The notes below the pieces were generated by a model, which saw only the letters and a program-made list of their open reading frames with translations, made no database searches and was not told the origin of the DNA. A stretch of 64,000 nucleotides of DNA. Source: Acinetobacter sp. C32I. Its GTDB lineage: Bacteria > Pseudomonadota > Gammaproteobacteria > Pseudomonadales > Moraxellaceae. The stretch lies in assembly GCF_023702715.1 (NCBI RefSeq), contig NZ_CP098480.1, positions 682,001 through 746,000 on the forward strand, in the 5' to 3' direction. Position numbers and translations under genes: made by a program. Each line of letters begins with the position of its first letter. The stretch's first letter is position 1. Shown here in pieces: positions 32,601-41,788 of the stretch.

Positions 32601-32622
32601 ATAGCTAAAAACTATTAGCTAT
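32601..32622. promoter_or_regulatory. Inverted repeat upstream of the BCCT gene
   Basis: Perfect 8-bp arms ATAGCTAA (32601-32608) and TTAGCTAT (32615-32622) with a 6-bp spacer, 25 bp upstream of the BCCT start codon. A plausible regulator site in the divergent promoter region; the protein is unknown. Confidence 0.4.
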
Positions 32623-33100
32623 CAGATGCGAATAATACAGAGTAGTAATGAGGAGGAAGAACACTCAACTGATTTATTCTCATTCATCCGTGAGTTTTAA
32701 TCATGGGAGATGATTAGAGCTCTTGCATAAGTCTTTTTTGGGCTGTATTGAATTCGCAATGAAAGTTTCTTTTCCTTTTAAATGGATGAGCGTCGTTACG
32801 CGCAAGCGGGTGAGGATTTATATGAAGAATCACCCTTATCCTAATAAGGGACTTTCACCAACAATTTTTATTAATGATGGATCATTCTTCGATTTTTCAA
32901 AGAACTCTATTTTTTTAATATTTAATTTGGTCATAAGAAATAAATCTGAAGAGCATGATTAAAACTCATAGATACCAAGCTAAAAAGTCGTTTGTGGGAC
33001 AACCCGATATTTAACACAATCTCCAAAGAAATAGCAGAGTGTGCAAATCATCTCAGCGCAGGGAGTTCTGCATTCGTTTAAATATAAGGGAGATCATCAG
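32623..33100. other. Divergent promoter region, BCCT / Rieske operon
   Basis: About 480 bp without a supported gene. A 79-codon frame at 32723-32962 has no ribosome-binding site or family features. The segment must hold the promoters of the two divergent units. Confidence 0.5.
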
Positions 33101-34291
33101 ATGAATAGTCGAGTTAGCCAACAATTAATTACGGTTCAGCAAGTTGATAATGTTTTAAATCCAATTACTGAATCGAATGGCATGCCAAATTTGGCTTATA
33201 CCAGCAATGAATATTTTAATTTCGAACGTGACAATATTTTAAGTAAAACATGGGTGTGTGTGGGTTTTGCTTCAGATTTACCTAAAAATAGTTATGTAAA
33301 GCCAGTGAATTTTATGGGTATGCCATTGGTCATGATGCGTAACCGTGATGGCTTAGTTCAAGTATTTCATAATGTATGCAGCCATCGTGGCATGCAACTG
33401 GTACATGATGAAGGTGCTATTGAAGGGGTTATTCGCTGTCCATACCATTCATGGAGCTATGACCTGAATGGTAATTTGAAAGGTACTCCGCATGTCGGTG
33501 GAATTGGTCAGCACAAAGATGAACGGTTTAAGTGTGAAAAACATGGTTTAAAGGCACTTCGTTCAGCAATTTGGATGGATATGGTCTTCGTTAATATTTC
33601 TGGCGATGCCGCAACATTTGAATCGCATATTGCACCTTTGGTAGAGCGTTGGAAACCTTTCTTAGGTGAAAATGGTTTAGAGCTCATCCGCAGTAGCAAT
33701 GTGGGGTCACATTTTGAACTTCCAGTAAAAAGCAATTGGAAGCTTACCGTTGAAAATTATTGTGAAGCCTATCATTTGCCTTGGGTGCATCCGGCATTAA
33801 ATACTTACTCCAAGCTTGAAGATCATTACAACATTATGTTCGAAGATCGCTTTGCAGGTCAGGGTAGTTATAAATATAACCTCTCAGCGACAGCAGGCAC
33901 CCATTTACCAAAATTCCCAACTTGGCCTGAAGATCAATTACGCCATGCAGAATATGTTGCTGTATTTCCAAACGTATTGTTAGGTATTCAAGCTGATCAT
34001 GCATTTGCCATGATGATTGATCCAATTGCGCCAGAACAGACCATAGAAAGGCTTCGCCTATATTACGTCAGCGATGAGTCTCTAAATGCCAAATATGATG
34101 CATGCCGTGAAGCAACATTGGAATCATGGAAGGTGGTTTTTGCTGAAGATGTTTTTGCTGTCGAAAATATGCAGAAAGGTCGTCATTCACCAGGTTTTGG
34201 TGGAGGTGTTTTTTCTCCTGAAATGGATTTGCCAACACACTTTTTCCAGAAGTGGTTAGCGACTCAGGCCAAAGCTGCGTTGGAGGCCTAA
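33101..34291 (+). CDS. Rieske-type oxygenase alpha subunit, quaternary-amine monooxygenase-like
   Basis: 396 residues. The Rieske [2Fe-2S] domain has CSHRGMQLVH and CPYHSW (C-x-H-x17-C-x2-H). The catalytic domain has the mononuclear iron motif ENYCEAYHLPWVHP. The overall layout resembles choline monooxygenase, glycine-betaine demethylase (GbcA) and carnitine oxygenase (CntA). Such enzymes hydroxylate a carbon next to the quaternary nitrogen, releasing an aldehyde plus an amine. I chose the ATG at 33101, preceded by AAGGGAGA. It starts the operon with an aldehyde dehydrogenase, a rubredoxin-reductase fusion, a flavoprotein and a cupin. No CntB/GbcB-type reductase is present. The exact substrate is not determinable here. 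Confidence 0.88.
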   Translation: MNSRVSQQLITVQQVDNVLNPITESNGMPNLAYTSNEYFNFERDNILSKTWVCVGFASDLPKNSYVKPVNFMGMPLVMMRNRDGLVQVFHNVCSHRGMQLVHDEGAIEGVIRCPYHSWSYDLNGNLKGTPHVGGIGQHKDERFKCEKHGLKALRSAIWMDMVFVNISGDAATFESHIAPLVERWKPFLGENGLELIRSSNVGSHFELPVKSNWKLTVENYCEAYHLPWVHPALNTYSKLEDHYNIMFEDRFAGQGSYKYNLSATAGTHLPKFPTWPEDQLRHAEYVAVFPNVLLGIQADHAFAMMIDPIAPEQTIERLRLYYVSDESLNAKYDACREATLESWKVVFAEDVFAVENMQKGRHSPGFGGGVFSPEMDLPTHFFQKWLATQAKAALEA

Positions 34292-34292
34292 C

Positions 34293-35723
34293 ATGCAACA
34301 TTACCTGAACTATGTGAATGGTCAGTGGCGAGATGCTGCACACCAATTTGAGGTGATCAACCCTGCAACAGCTCATGTTTTTGCAACCGTAGCACGTGCA
34401 AGTCTCGAAGATGCAGACGCAGCAATGGCTGCGGCTAGAGGCTGTGTAAACAGTGGTGCACTCATTGATGTACGTCCTGCACAACGTACAACTTGGATGT
34501 TAAAAGCAGCAGAAGCAATTCGTGAAATTGCAGAAGAGGGCGCATTAATCCTTTGTCGTGAAAACGGTAAAAATGTTGATACGGCACGTGAAGAATTCGA
34601 TGAAGCAGCTCGCTATTTCGAATACTACGCAGGTATGGCAGATAAAATTGAAGGAATCTCAGTCCCTTTAGGTAAAAATTATATTGATTTCACTTCGTAT
34701 ATTCCAATGGGTGTATCGGTCCAGATCGTACCTTGGAACTTTCCTGTTTCGATCTGTGCACGTTCACTTGCACCAGCTTTAGCAGCTGGCAATGCGGTCG
34801 TGATTAAGTCACCCGAAGTTTCGCCGTTAGGAATGGTTTTACTCATTAAAGCGATTGAACAAGCTGGTTTTCCACAAGGTGCAGTGAATTTACTGTGTGG
34901 TAAAGGGTCAGAAGTTGGTACTTATCTGGTTAAACATCAAGAGACTAATCAGATTGTATTCACGGGTTCCGTTGCAACAGGCCAACGCATTTTGAAAGAT
35001 GCGGCTGAACGTGCAACACCTTCTGTAATGGAGTTGGGCGGGAAGTCAGCGGCTATCGCTTTTGCCGACGTTGATCTAGAGCAGTTACTACGTAGCGTTA
35101 AAGTCGGAATTTTTTATAACTCAGGGCAAGTCTGCTCAGCAATGTCACGGTTATTAGTACAGCGTAGTCGCTATGAAGAAGTTAAGGCAGCCGTTATTCA
35201 TCTGGCAGAAAACCTAACAATAGGCATTGGTGAAAGTAATGCGGAACTTACACCAGTTGTTTCTAAAGATCAGCAGCAACAGATTCTTAGCATGATTGAT
35301 AAGGCTCGTGAAGAAGGTGCAAAAATCTTAACGGGTGGTCAAGCTGCAGATCTAGACGGCTATTTTGTCTTACCTACGATTATTGAAGCAAAAGCAGATA
35401 TGTCGATTGCTCAGGAAGAAGTGTTTGGTCCTGTAATGGTGATCATGCCTTTTGATGATGAAGACCAAGCCGTTGCGATTGCTAATGGCACGGACTTCGG
35501 TCTTGTCGCGGGTGTGTTTGGTGAAAATCTAAATCAAACACTCCGAGTTGCAAATCGTCTTATTGCAGGTCAGGTCTTTATTAATGAATGGTTTGCAGGT
35601 GGTATTGAAACACCGTTTGGTGGTGTGGGCTTATCAGGTTTTGGTCGTGAAAAAGGGCAGGAAGCCATCTACAGTTATGTTCAGACTCGTAACATCGGTA
35701 TTCGTTTGAAACATAGCGTGTAA
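34293..35723 (+). CDS. NAD(P)-dependent aldehyde dehydrogenase
   Basis: 476 residues. The classical ALDH fold shows IPMGVSVQIVPWNFPVSICARS (cofactor region), FTGSVATGQRI, the general-base Glu in VMELGGKSAAIAF and the nucleophile Cys in YNSGQVCSAMSR. It closely follows the Rieske gene (one base between stop and ATG, with GGAGG in front), indicating co-translation. It is therefore likely to oxidise the aldehyde made by the Rieske enzyme, such as a semialdehyde or betaine-aldehyde-like product. Sequence resembles the betaine/succinate-semialdehyde dehydrogenase branch, but specificity is not clear. Confidence 0.9.
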   Translation: MQHYLNYVNGQWRDAAHQFEVINPATAHVFATVARASLEDADAAMAAARGCVNSGALIDVRPAQRTTWMLKAAEAIREIAEEGALILCRENGKNVDTAREEFDEAARYFEYYAGMADKIEGISVPLGKNYIDFTSYIPMGVSVQIVPWNFPVSICARSLAPALAAGNAVVIKSPEVSPLGMVLLIKAIEQAGFPQGAVNLLCGKGSEVGTYLVKHQETNQIVFTGSVATGQRILKDAAERATPSVMELGGKSAAIAFADVDLEQLLRSVKVGIFYNSGQVCSAMSRLLVQRSRYEEVKAAVIHLAENLTIGIGESNAELTPVVSKDQQQQILSMIDKAREEGAKILTGGQAADLDGYFVLPTIIEAKADMSIAQEEVFGPVMVIMPFDDEDQAVAIANGTDFGLVAGVFGENLNQTLRVANRLIAGQVFINEWFAGGIETPFGGVGLSGFGREKGQEAIYSYVQTRNIGIRLKHSV

Positions 35724-35751
35724 TGTTTAAGAAAATAAGGAAATAGACAAG

Positions 35752-37110
35752 ATGAGAAAGTGGTTATGTATTGTCTGTGGCTGGATCTATGATGAAGCGA
35801 AAGGCTGGCCTGATGACGGGATAGCACCAGGAACAAAATGGGAAGATATCCCAGATGACTGGATGTGTCCAGAGTGTCAGGTGGGTAAAGCTGATTTTGA
35901 AATGCTTGATATTACTGATGTTGAGAGTGAGGAAATTCCTCAAGTAGCAGCAACTGCAGTGATTGAACCCGTGGTGATTATTGGTAGTGGCCATGCGGGT
36001 TATCAAGTGGCTTCGACTTTACGTGCCCAATCTGCAGACTTGTCTATTACCGTATTTACTGCTGATGATGGGGCTTTATATAGCAAACCTGCTTTATCGA
36101 ATGCTTTGGCATTAGGTAAAGATGGCGATAGTTTAGTCCGTGAGACCGCTCTTAGTTGGGAACAACGCTTAAATATCCGTGTTTATCCTCATACCAAAGT
36201 GACTCATATTGATCGTGCGAATAAAAAGCTTCAAACCACAATTGGTGATTATCCTTACGGCAGACTCGTACTTGCGACTGGGGCAACTCCAGTCGTCATT
36301 CCGATTGATGGGGATTCTACAACGGCAACTTTAAGCGTAAATGATCTCGCAGATTATCGCCGTTTCCGTCAGCAATTATCAAATAAACAACATGTCACAA
36401 TTCTGGGGGATGGTCTGATTGGTTGTGAGTTCGCTAATGATTTAGCTGCACATGGTGTCAAAGTTACCGTTGTTGGGCTAGGTAAATGGGTGATGGAACG
36501 TCTTATTCCAGAACCTTTAGGTCATGCACTACAAAATGCGCTAAGTGCGTTAGGCGTAGAGTGGAAATTACAAAATAGTATCCGTTCTATTCAATCAGCA
36601 AACGGTCATTACCAATTAACTCTCCAGGATGGTCAATCCGTTGAAACTGACTTGGTATTAAGTGCAGTCGGTTTAAGACCAAATATTGCACTTGCTCAAG
36701 CCGCTGGCCTAGAAACAGCACGCGGAATCTGTACGCGACTAGATCACCGCAGTAGCGATCCTACGATTTTTGCTTTGGGTGATTGTGCGGAAGTGAATGG
36801 TCAGTGGGCGCCTTATATCAATCCAATCACGCAAGCCTTACCTGCTTTAGTGAATAATCTTTTAGGTCAGTCAACGGCTGCGGATTTGAAATCAACACCT
36901 GTTTTAGTAAAAACACCAATTTTGCCGCTCTCTGTTTTACCTGCAATGGGGACAGGTGAGTGGAGAGTGGAACAACATGACGGAGAGTTTGCTGCTGGTT
37001 TCTACAATGAACAAGGCAGGTTAACAGGCTTTGCCTTACTCGGTCGTCAATTACAACATCATCGTAGTGAATGGCTAGAGAAACTAGATTCGTGTTCATC
37101 CACAGTTTAA
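35752..37110 (+). CDS. Rubredoxin fused to NAD(P)H-rubredoxin reductase
   Basis: 452 residues. Residues 1-52 are a rubredoxin domain with its four iron-binding Cys ([13 protein letters not shown] and MCPEC). After a short acidic linker, residues 70-445 form a FAD/NAD(P) reductase with two Rossmann motifs ([13 protein letters not shown] and [14 protein letters not shown]), the ATGATPVV motif and the FAD-closing FALGDCAEV. The protein should shuttle electrons from NAD(P)H through its own rubredoxin. It lies inside the Rieske operon where a ferredoxin reductase would be expected, so it probably reduces the oxygenase. In most bacteria rubredoxin and its reductase are separate proteins. Confidence 0.9.
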   Translation: MRKWLCIVCGWIYDEAKGWPDDGIAPGTKWEDIPDDWMCPECQVGKADFEMLDITDVESEEIPQVAATAVIEPVVIIGSGHAGYQVASTLRAQSADLSITVFTADDGALYSKPALSNALALGKDGDSLVRETALSWEQRLNIRVYPHTKVTHIDRANKKLQTTIGDYPYGRLVLATGATPVVIPIDGDSTTATLSVNDLADYRRFRQQLSNKQHVTILGDGLIGCEFANDLAAHGVKVTVVGLGKWVMERLIPEPLGHALQNALSALGVEWKLQNSIRSIQSANGHYQLTLQDGQSVETDLVLSAVGLRPNIALAQAAGLETARGICTRLDHRSSDPTIFALGDCAEVNGQWAPYINPITQALPALVNNLLGQSTAADLKSTPVLVKTPILPLSVLPAMGTGEWRVEQHDGEFAAGFYNEQGRLTGFALLGRQLQHHRSEWLEKLDSCSSTV

Positions 37111-37127
37111 GTTAAAGGAATAACAAA

Positions 37128-38444
37128 ATGATTGCTTTACCAAATGATGATCGTACCTGTGGTTGGTATGCGGCATTAGCTCCAGCAGGTCCTGCTAAAA
37201 AGTTAATCGGTTCACAAAAAGCAGACTACGCCATTATTGGAGCGGGTTTCGCAGGATTAGCCGCAGCTCGTAGATTGGCAGAACTCAAGCCGAACGCCCG
37301 TATTATTCTAGTAGATGCACAACGTGTGGCTGAAGGTGCATCTGGACGTAACTCTGGCTTTGTGATTGATTTACCGCATAAATTTGCATTATCACATCCA
37401 GATCCTTCGCATAAGCAAAAGTTGTTAAGTCTAAACCGATCTGCAATTGCACAATTACAAGGTTTAGTCGAGCACCATAACATTGATTGTCAGTGGTCGG
37501 CAGTTGGTAAATACCAAGGCGCTGTAGGTGAAAGAGGTGAAGCTCATCTCAATCATTTTGAACATTTGATGAAAGATTTAGGTGAACCATATCGTTGGGT
37601 TGAAAAGGCCGAGCTGAAAAAAGTACTCGGGACAGATTTTTATAGTCGTGCAATTTTTACTCCTGGTTCTTACTTAATGCAACCAGCAGCTTTGGTAAGG
37701 GGGATGGGTGATCATTTACCAGAAACTGTCGAGTTATTAGAGCAATCACCGATTCGAAATCTGCAAAGAAACAATAATCAATGGGTCTTAGAAGGTGATC
37801 ATGGCCTAATCACCACGCCTAAAGTACTTCTAGCAACCAGTATTTTCACACGTGAATTTGGATATTTGAAAAATCGCTTATTACCCGTCATGACCTTTGC
37901 GAGTTGGACACGTCCACTGACAGACCAAGAAATGACTATTTTTCTGGGTGAGTTGAATTGGGGATTAACACCAGCAGATCATGCTGGAACAACATTACGG
38001 ATGACAGCAGATCGTCGTATCTTGATCCGTAATACTTATAAACATGTACCGAAATACGGTGCCAATGTGAGTGATGATAATCGTCATTGGATACAAGCTG
38101 ATCATCGCAAAGCCTTTTTAGCACGTTATCCAGAGTTAGCTGATGTGCCATTTACACATACATGGGGCGGTGTTTACGCGATTTCTCGTAATTTCACCAA
38201 TTTTTTTGGTGAATTAGAAGAGGGTGTTTATGCAAGTGCTTGTGACAATGGTGTTGGAGCAGCTTGGGGAACAATCTCGGGAACATTATTAGCCGATCTA
38301 GTTGTGGGATCTGATTCTCAGGCTCTACGTGATATTCAATACGTGACGGGTATGCCAAGTTTAAATCCGCCAGAACCGTTTTTAGGTCTAGGCGTGAAGA
38401 CACGTATTCGATTTGAAAAATGGCGTAGCCGTAGTGAATTGTAA
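37128..38444 (+). CDS. FAD-dependent amine oxidoreductase (DAO family)
   Basis: 438 residues. The FAD Rossmann motif is near residue 35 (DYAIIGAGFAGLAAARRLAE), followed by EGASGRNSGFVIDLPH, typical of the OrdL/PuuB group of D-amino-acid-oxidase-like flavoproteins. The C-terminal FAD contact is GVYASACDNGVGAAWGT. Family members oxidise secondary or tertiary amines, or glutamylated polyamines. It follows the rubredoxin reductase by 17 bp with AAAGGA before the ATG. I infer that it demethylates or oxidises the amine released from the quaternary substrate. Confidence 0.85.
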   Translation: MIALPNDDRTCGWYAALAPAGPAKKLIGSQKADYAIIGAGFAGLAAARRLAELKPNARIILVDAQRVAEGASGRNSGFVIDLPHKFALSHPDPSHKQKLLSLNRSAIAQLQGLVEHHNIDCQWSAVGKYQGAVGERGEAHLNHFEHLMKDLGEPYRWVEKAELKKVLGTDFYSRAIFTPGSYLMQPAALVRGMGDHLPETVELLEQSPIRNLQRNNNQWVLEGDHGLITTPKVLLATSIFTREFGYLKNRLLPVMTFASWTRPLTDQEMTIFLGELNWGLTPADHAGTTLRMTADRRILIRNTYKHVPKYGANVSDDNRHWIQADHRKAFLARYPELADVPFTHTWGGVYAISRNFTNFFGELEEGVYASACDNGVGAAWGTISGTLLADLVVGSDSQALRDIQYVTGMPSLNPPEPFLGLGVKTRIRFEKWRSRSEL

Positions 38445-38455
38445 GGTAAAAAATT

Positions 38456-38809
38456 ATGAATGAAGTTCGTTTAGTTGATAGTAAACAATTAGTTTTCAAT
38501 CTCCGTGGTGAAACACCTCAAGGTACTGCTTATGTTGCCAGAGCATTAGGAGCTGATGTTTCTCCAAATATGGGTATTGGCTTTGCACGTTGGGAAGGTG
38601 CGGAAGTGAGTTGGAAATTACTTTATGACGAAGTCATTTTTGTCATTGAAGGTTGTTTTGAACTCACTGCAAATGGGCAGAAGTACGAAGTTCGGCCAGG
38701 GCAGATGCTGTGGATACCTGAGGGAACAGAGCTAATTTACGCTGGACATGCTGTATTTGGTTACGTGGTTCATCCAGGTAATTGGAAAGAAATACATGGT
38801 TTAATTTGA
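38456..38809 (+). CDS. EutQ-like cupin
   Basis: This 117-residue single cupin domain (YDEVIFVIEGCFELTANGQK, then RPGQMLWIPEGTELIY) matches the EutQ-like subgroup, which lacks the usual His pair of metal cupins. It is the last clear gene of the Rieske operon, 11 bp after the flavoprotein. EutQ-type proteins accompany amine catabolism but their reaction here is unknown. It could be an accessory or acetate-kinase-like factor, or simply a substrate-binding protein. Confidence 0.8.
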   Translation: MNEVRLVDSKQLVFNLRGETPQGTAYVARALGADVSPNMGIGFARWEGAEVSWKLLYDEVIFVIEGCFELTANGQKYEVRPGQMLWIPEGTELIYAGHAVFGYVVHPGNWKEIHGLI

Positions 38810-38977
38810 AGTTTAAAATATATCAACCCTTTTAGATCAGGTCATTACAAGTTTTAAATCAATCCTGAGTGCTTAATTTAAAAGGACTATTTTCCGATCA
38901 GAATAAGATGCCTTTATTAAAAATCAAGGAAGAAATTGGAATGGATTTCTCTCTAATACCGATACAAGGAGATATCA

Positions 38978-40153
38978 GTGTATAAGATAAATATCAAGCT
39001 AATTCTGGGATTGTTGGCAGCTGGGATCGCTTTTCCTGTATGTGCCGGCATTACTTTTGGTGATCCAAAAATGGATACAGGAGCCGTCACTGTTTCTGGT
39101 GCACTACGTGCCAAATACAACTATAAAGATTACGGTCAAAATACTGATTCAGATAATAGTATTCAGTTTGATGCCGCTATTGTGAATATTGGATATGAGT
39201 CACCAAATGTATTTGGAAATGTACAGTGGCGTTGTTATCAATGGTCTGATTTATGTGATTTTTCAACTTTAGTTTCTGCATATGCAGGCTATCGTTTAAA
39301 TCGTACAGATCACATTACGCTTGGCTTACAGCCTGTACCTTTTGGTCCTAGCCGTTTTTGGGATAGCAGCTTTTATGCAGGTCTCAATTATACAATGGGG
39401 CTACAAGATGTACTCAATCTAGGGATTAATTATCATACTGAATTACCTTCGGCCACCAAGATTGATTTGGCCTACTTTGCCAGAGATGGCGGTCATTACA
39501 CAGGTACAGCAGATAATGATACGGCTCGTTATTCTGCCAATACAGTGAAAACAAATGATCCAACAATGACGAGCGTAAAAGAAAAAAATATGTTCGTGAT
39601 AAGAGCCAAACAAGAGCTTAGCTTTTTCAATAATGATGACTTAGATATGGCTGTTGGTGGAAGTTACTGGTATTCAACGATTGAGAATCAACAGAATCAT
39701 AAAGAGGGCAATCGCAAAGCTTGGTCATTATTTAATACTCTTAATTATCAAAACTTAGCCATAACCCTGACGGCAGGACAGATCAAAATAGACAATAAAG
39801 ATCCGATTTCAAATTACTCCACATTTGGATCATTTGATACTGCTTACAACATTGCAAATAGCGGCACTTTTTATTCCGTCGATATGAACTATAGCTTTAA
39901 AGATGTCATAAATGGCCTGAATGTCACCCCTTATGTGGTCTTAAGCGGCTTGAATAAAGATGAGCAGAATTATAAAAACTCTCAACGTAATATCATCGGC
40001 GCAGCTTGGAACTATAAGCAGATCTCGCTTTATTCAGAATATATCACCAGTAAGAATGATCCATTTATTGGAGGGAACGCAAATTCTTTGGCTGGCGGTG
40101 ATGACGGACGGTGGAACAAGTTGTTGAATGTCATGTTTGTTTATAATTTTTAA
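38978..40153 (+). CDS. Outer-membrane porin
   Basis: 391 residues. A signal peptide is cleaved after about residue 23 (GIAFPVCA-GITF). The rest is strand-rich with alternating aromatic residues and ends in a terminal Phe (NVMFVYNF), as in outer-membrane barrels. The start is GTG at 38978, with AAGGAGAT well placed before it. It follows the cupin by 168 bp and probably belongs to the island as the entry pore for the substrate. It looks like a general bacterial porin; I cannot place it in a named specificity group. Confidence 0.8.
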   Translation: MYKINIKLILGLLAAGIAFPVCAGITFGDPKMDTGAVTVSGALRAKYNYKDYGQNTDSDNSIQFDAAIVNIGYESPNVFGNVQWRCYQWSDLCDFSTLVSAYAGYRLNRTDHITLGLQPVPFGPSRFWDSSFYAGLNYTMGLQDVLNLGINYHTELPSATKIDLAYFARDGGHYTGTADNDTARYSANTVKTNDPTMTSVKEKNMFVIRAKQELSFFNNDDLDMAVGGSYWYSTIENQQNHKEGNRKAWSLFNTLNYQNLAITLTAGQIKIDNKDPISNYSTFGSFDTAYNIANSGTFYSVDMNYSFKDVINGLNVTPYVVLSGLNKDEQNYKNSQRNIIGAAWNYKQISLYSEYITSKNDPFIGGNANSLAGGDDGRWNKLLNVMFVYNF

Positions 40154-40231
40154 TCATTTGCAAAAACGTATGAACTCAATCTTTCGTAGAAAGCTGATTA
40201 ACGTATTGAAGACGCATTGGAGTGTGGGACG

Positions 40232-40849
40232 ATGACTTCTTCTTATTTGAGCACATTTCTCTTATTTTTCTCATTGTTGAATCCATTTCTGATGAGTGTC
40301 TATATGATCGGTTTAATTCGACATACAGAGACCAGAATATTTAATCGTGCTCTGATACAAGGTGGGCTGATTGCTTATGTTGTGTTTTTACTTTTTGCTT
40401 GGGGAGGCGAAGCAATTTTTAGTAAGTACTTAAATGTACGGTTTGAATCGTTCCAGATATTTGGTGGCCTTATTTTTTTGGTCATTGGCTATCGCTATGT
40501 TTTCCAAGGGGCAGATACGATTGGTGAAATGCGAGGTGCTCCAGAACATCTAGCGGGTACAGTGGCTATGCCTTTTATGATTGGGCCTGGAACAATCAGT
40601 GCTGCTGTTGTAACAGGCATGAGTATGTCAATTGCTGAGGCAGCAATCGTGATTGCATGTACGCTATTTTTAACATGTAGTGTATTAATCGTAATGAAAC
40701 TTTCGCATGACCATTTACGTTATAAGCATGCCAAATATATTGATCGCTATTTCGATATTGTTGGCCGGTTGGCGGCATTGCTTATTGGCACAATTGCAAT
40801 TGATATGATTGTGAATGGGGTTACTAGATTGGTGATGAAAACGGGTTAG
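40232..40849 (+). CDS. MarC-family integral membrane protein
   Basis: 205 residues with about six membrane segments. The MarC/YhgN signature is present (LFFSLLNPFLMSVYMIGLIR near the N-terminus, AMPFMIGPGTISAAVVTGMS in the middle). Family members are annotated as small neutral amino acid transporters or are of unknown function. I prefer the ATG at 40232 over a TTG at 40217. It follows the porin by 78 bp in the same direction; membership in the catabolic operon is uncertain. Confidence 0.85.
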   Translation: MTSSYLSTFLLFFSLLNPFLMSVYMIGLIRHTETRIFNRALIQGGLIAYVVFLLFAWGGEAIFSKYLNVRFESFQIFGGLIFLVIGYRYVFQGADTIGEMRGAPEHLAGTVAMPFMIGPGTISAAVVTGMSMSIAEAAIVIACTLFLTCSVLIVMKLSHDHLRYKHAKYIDRYFDIVGRLAALLIGTIAIDMIVNGVTRLVMKTG

Positions 40850-40870
40850 CAGATCTGGCTTGAATGCCAT

Positions 40871-40896
40871 TTTTTATGATGGGAAAATTATATTGA
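40871..40896. repeat. 26-bp intergenic repeat, copy 2
   Basis: Same element as 29630-29655 with one mismatch. It lies just after the MarC gene and before the Nudix gene. Confidence 0.6.
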
Positions 40897-40983
40897 GGTG
40901 TTCTCTTCAGTTGGTATTATTACTGCAATCGTACGTCGTTATAATTAAGATCTCAAATAACATAGTTATTGCAAAGGTATTAT

Positions 40984-41472
40984 ATGATGCTTGAGACTTT
41001 AAATTTAGCACCTATAGTCGGTGTTGGTGTGATGATATTAGATGATGCAGATCAGGTCTTGTTGGGCCTGCGCATTAAAGTTGGTGAAGAACCTTCTTGG
41101 TGTTTTCCAGGTGGAAAAATTGAAGCTGGTGAAAGTTATGAACAATCAGCACTAAGAGAAGTATTTGAAGAAACAGGTTTAAAATTAGAAGAACAGAATA
41201 TTAAACCATTTACGCTACTTATTGATCAGTCTTCGCCTGTTGTAAATACTACGGTGGGGCTGTCGTGTCAGTTACACAATAATAAGATGAAAGCGCAAAT
41301 TGTGGTTACCGAACCAGATATTTTTGATAGATGGGCTTGGTTTAGCTTATCAGACTTACCGTCTAATTTATTTCCTGCATCGCAAGCAATGCTAAATGTT
41401 TGGAAAGAAGAAAAGCTACATGAGTCATGGATTTCTTATCCGATAATGGCTTGGGATCACTGTAGACCATGA
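40984..41472 (+). CDS. Nudix hydrolase
   Basis: 162 residues. A complete Nudix box G-x5-E-x7-REVFEETGL starts at GGKIEAGESYEQ. The preceding VGVGVMILDDADQVLLGLR strand is typical of dNTP or nucleotide-sugar pyrophosphatases. I chose the ATG at 40984, behind AAAGG. The substrate is not predictable. It stands alone between the MarC gene and an MFS gene. Confidence 0.88.
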   Translation: MMLETLNLAPIVGVGVMILDDADQVLLGLRIKVGEEPSWCFPGGKIEAGESYEQSALREVFEETGLKLEEQNIKPFTLLIDQSSPVVNTTVGLSCQLHNNKMKAQIVVTEPDIFDRWAWFSLSDLPSNLFPASQAMLNVWKEEKLHESWISYPIMAWDHCRP

Positions 41473-41788
41473 TTTACTCTGGTGAATATATGATTTAAAA
41501 GGTTTTTTTAAAATTTAAATCTTGGAGCTAGGGTCATCGCAAAAGGCTGTTTTATGGGCCGCGAAAATAAATAATGATGATTGGATTTTATTCATATAGA
41601 AATGAACGTAGATTCTATATTCGGATTTATGTTCATCAAATGAATTATTCGAGGTGGTTTAGAGGTATGATGCTTGGATACAAGCCAGTATGAATGATGA
41701 AAGCGTATATGTTTGGATGTGAGTTAAAGCTTCAAATAGAAAGATATAAGCTGTTATTTCAGGCTTAGCCAACGAATAAAATGAATCA
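41473..41788. other. Intergenic region without recognised feature
   Basis: About 316 bp between the Nudix and MFS genes, AT-rich, with no ORF, hairpin terminator or repeat that I could support. Confidence 0.5.

Noticed and set aside
32723..32962. 79-codon frame in the BCCT/Rieske divergent gap
   Set aside because: No ribosome-binding site, no family features and an atypical residue composition; it is most likely chance in a promoter region.
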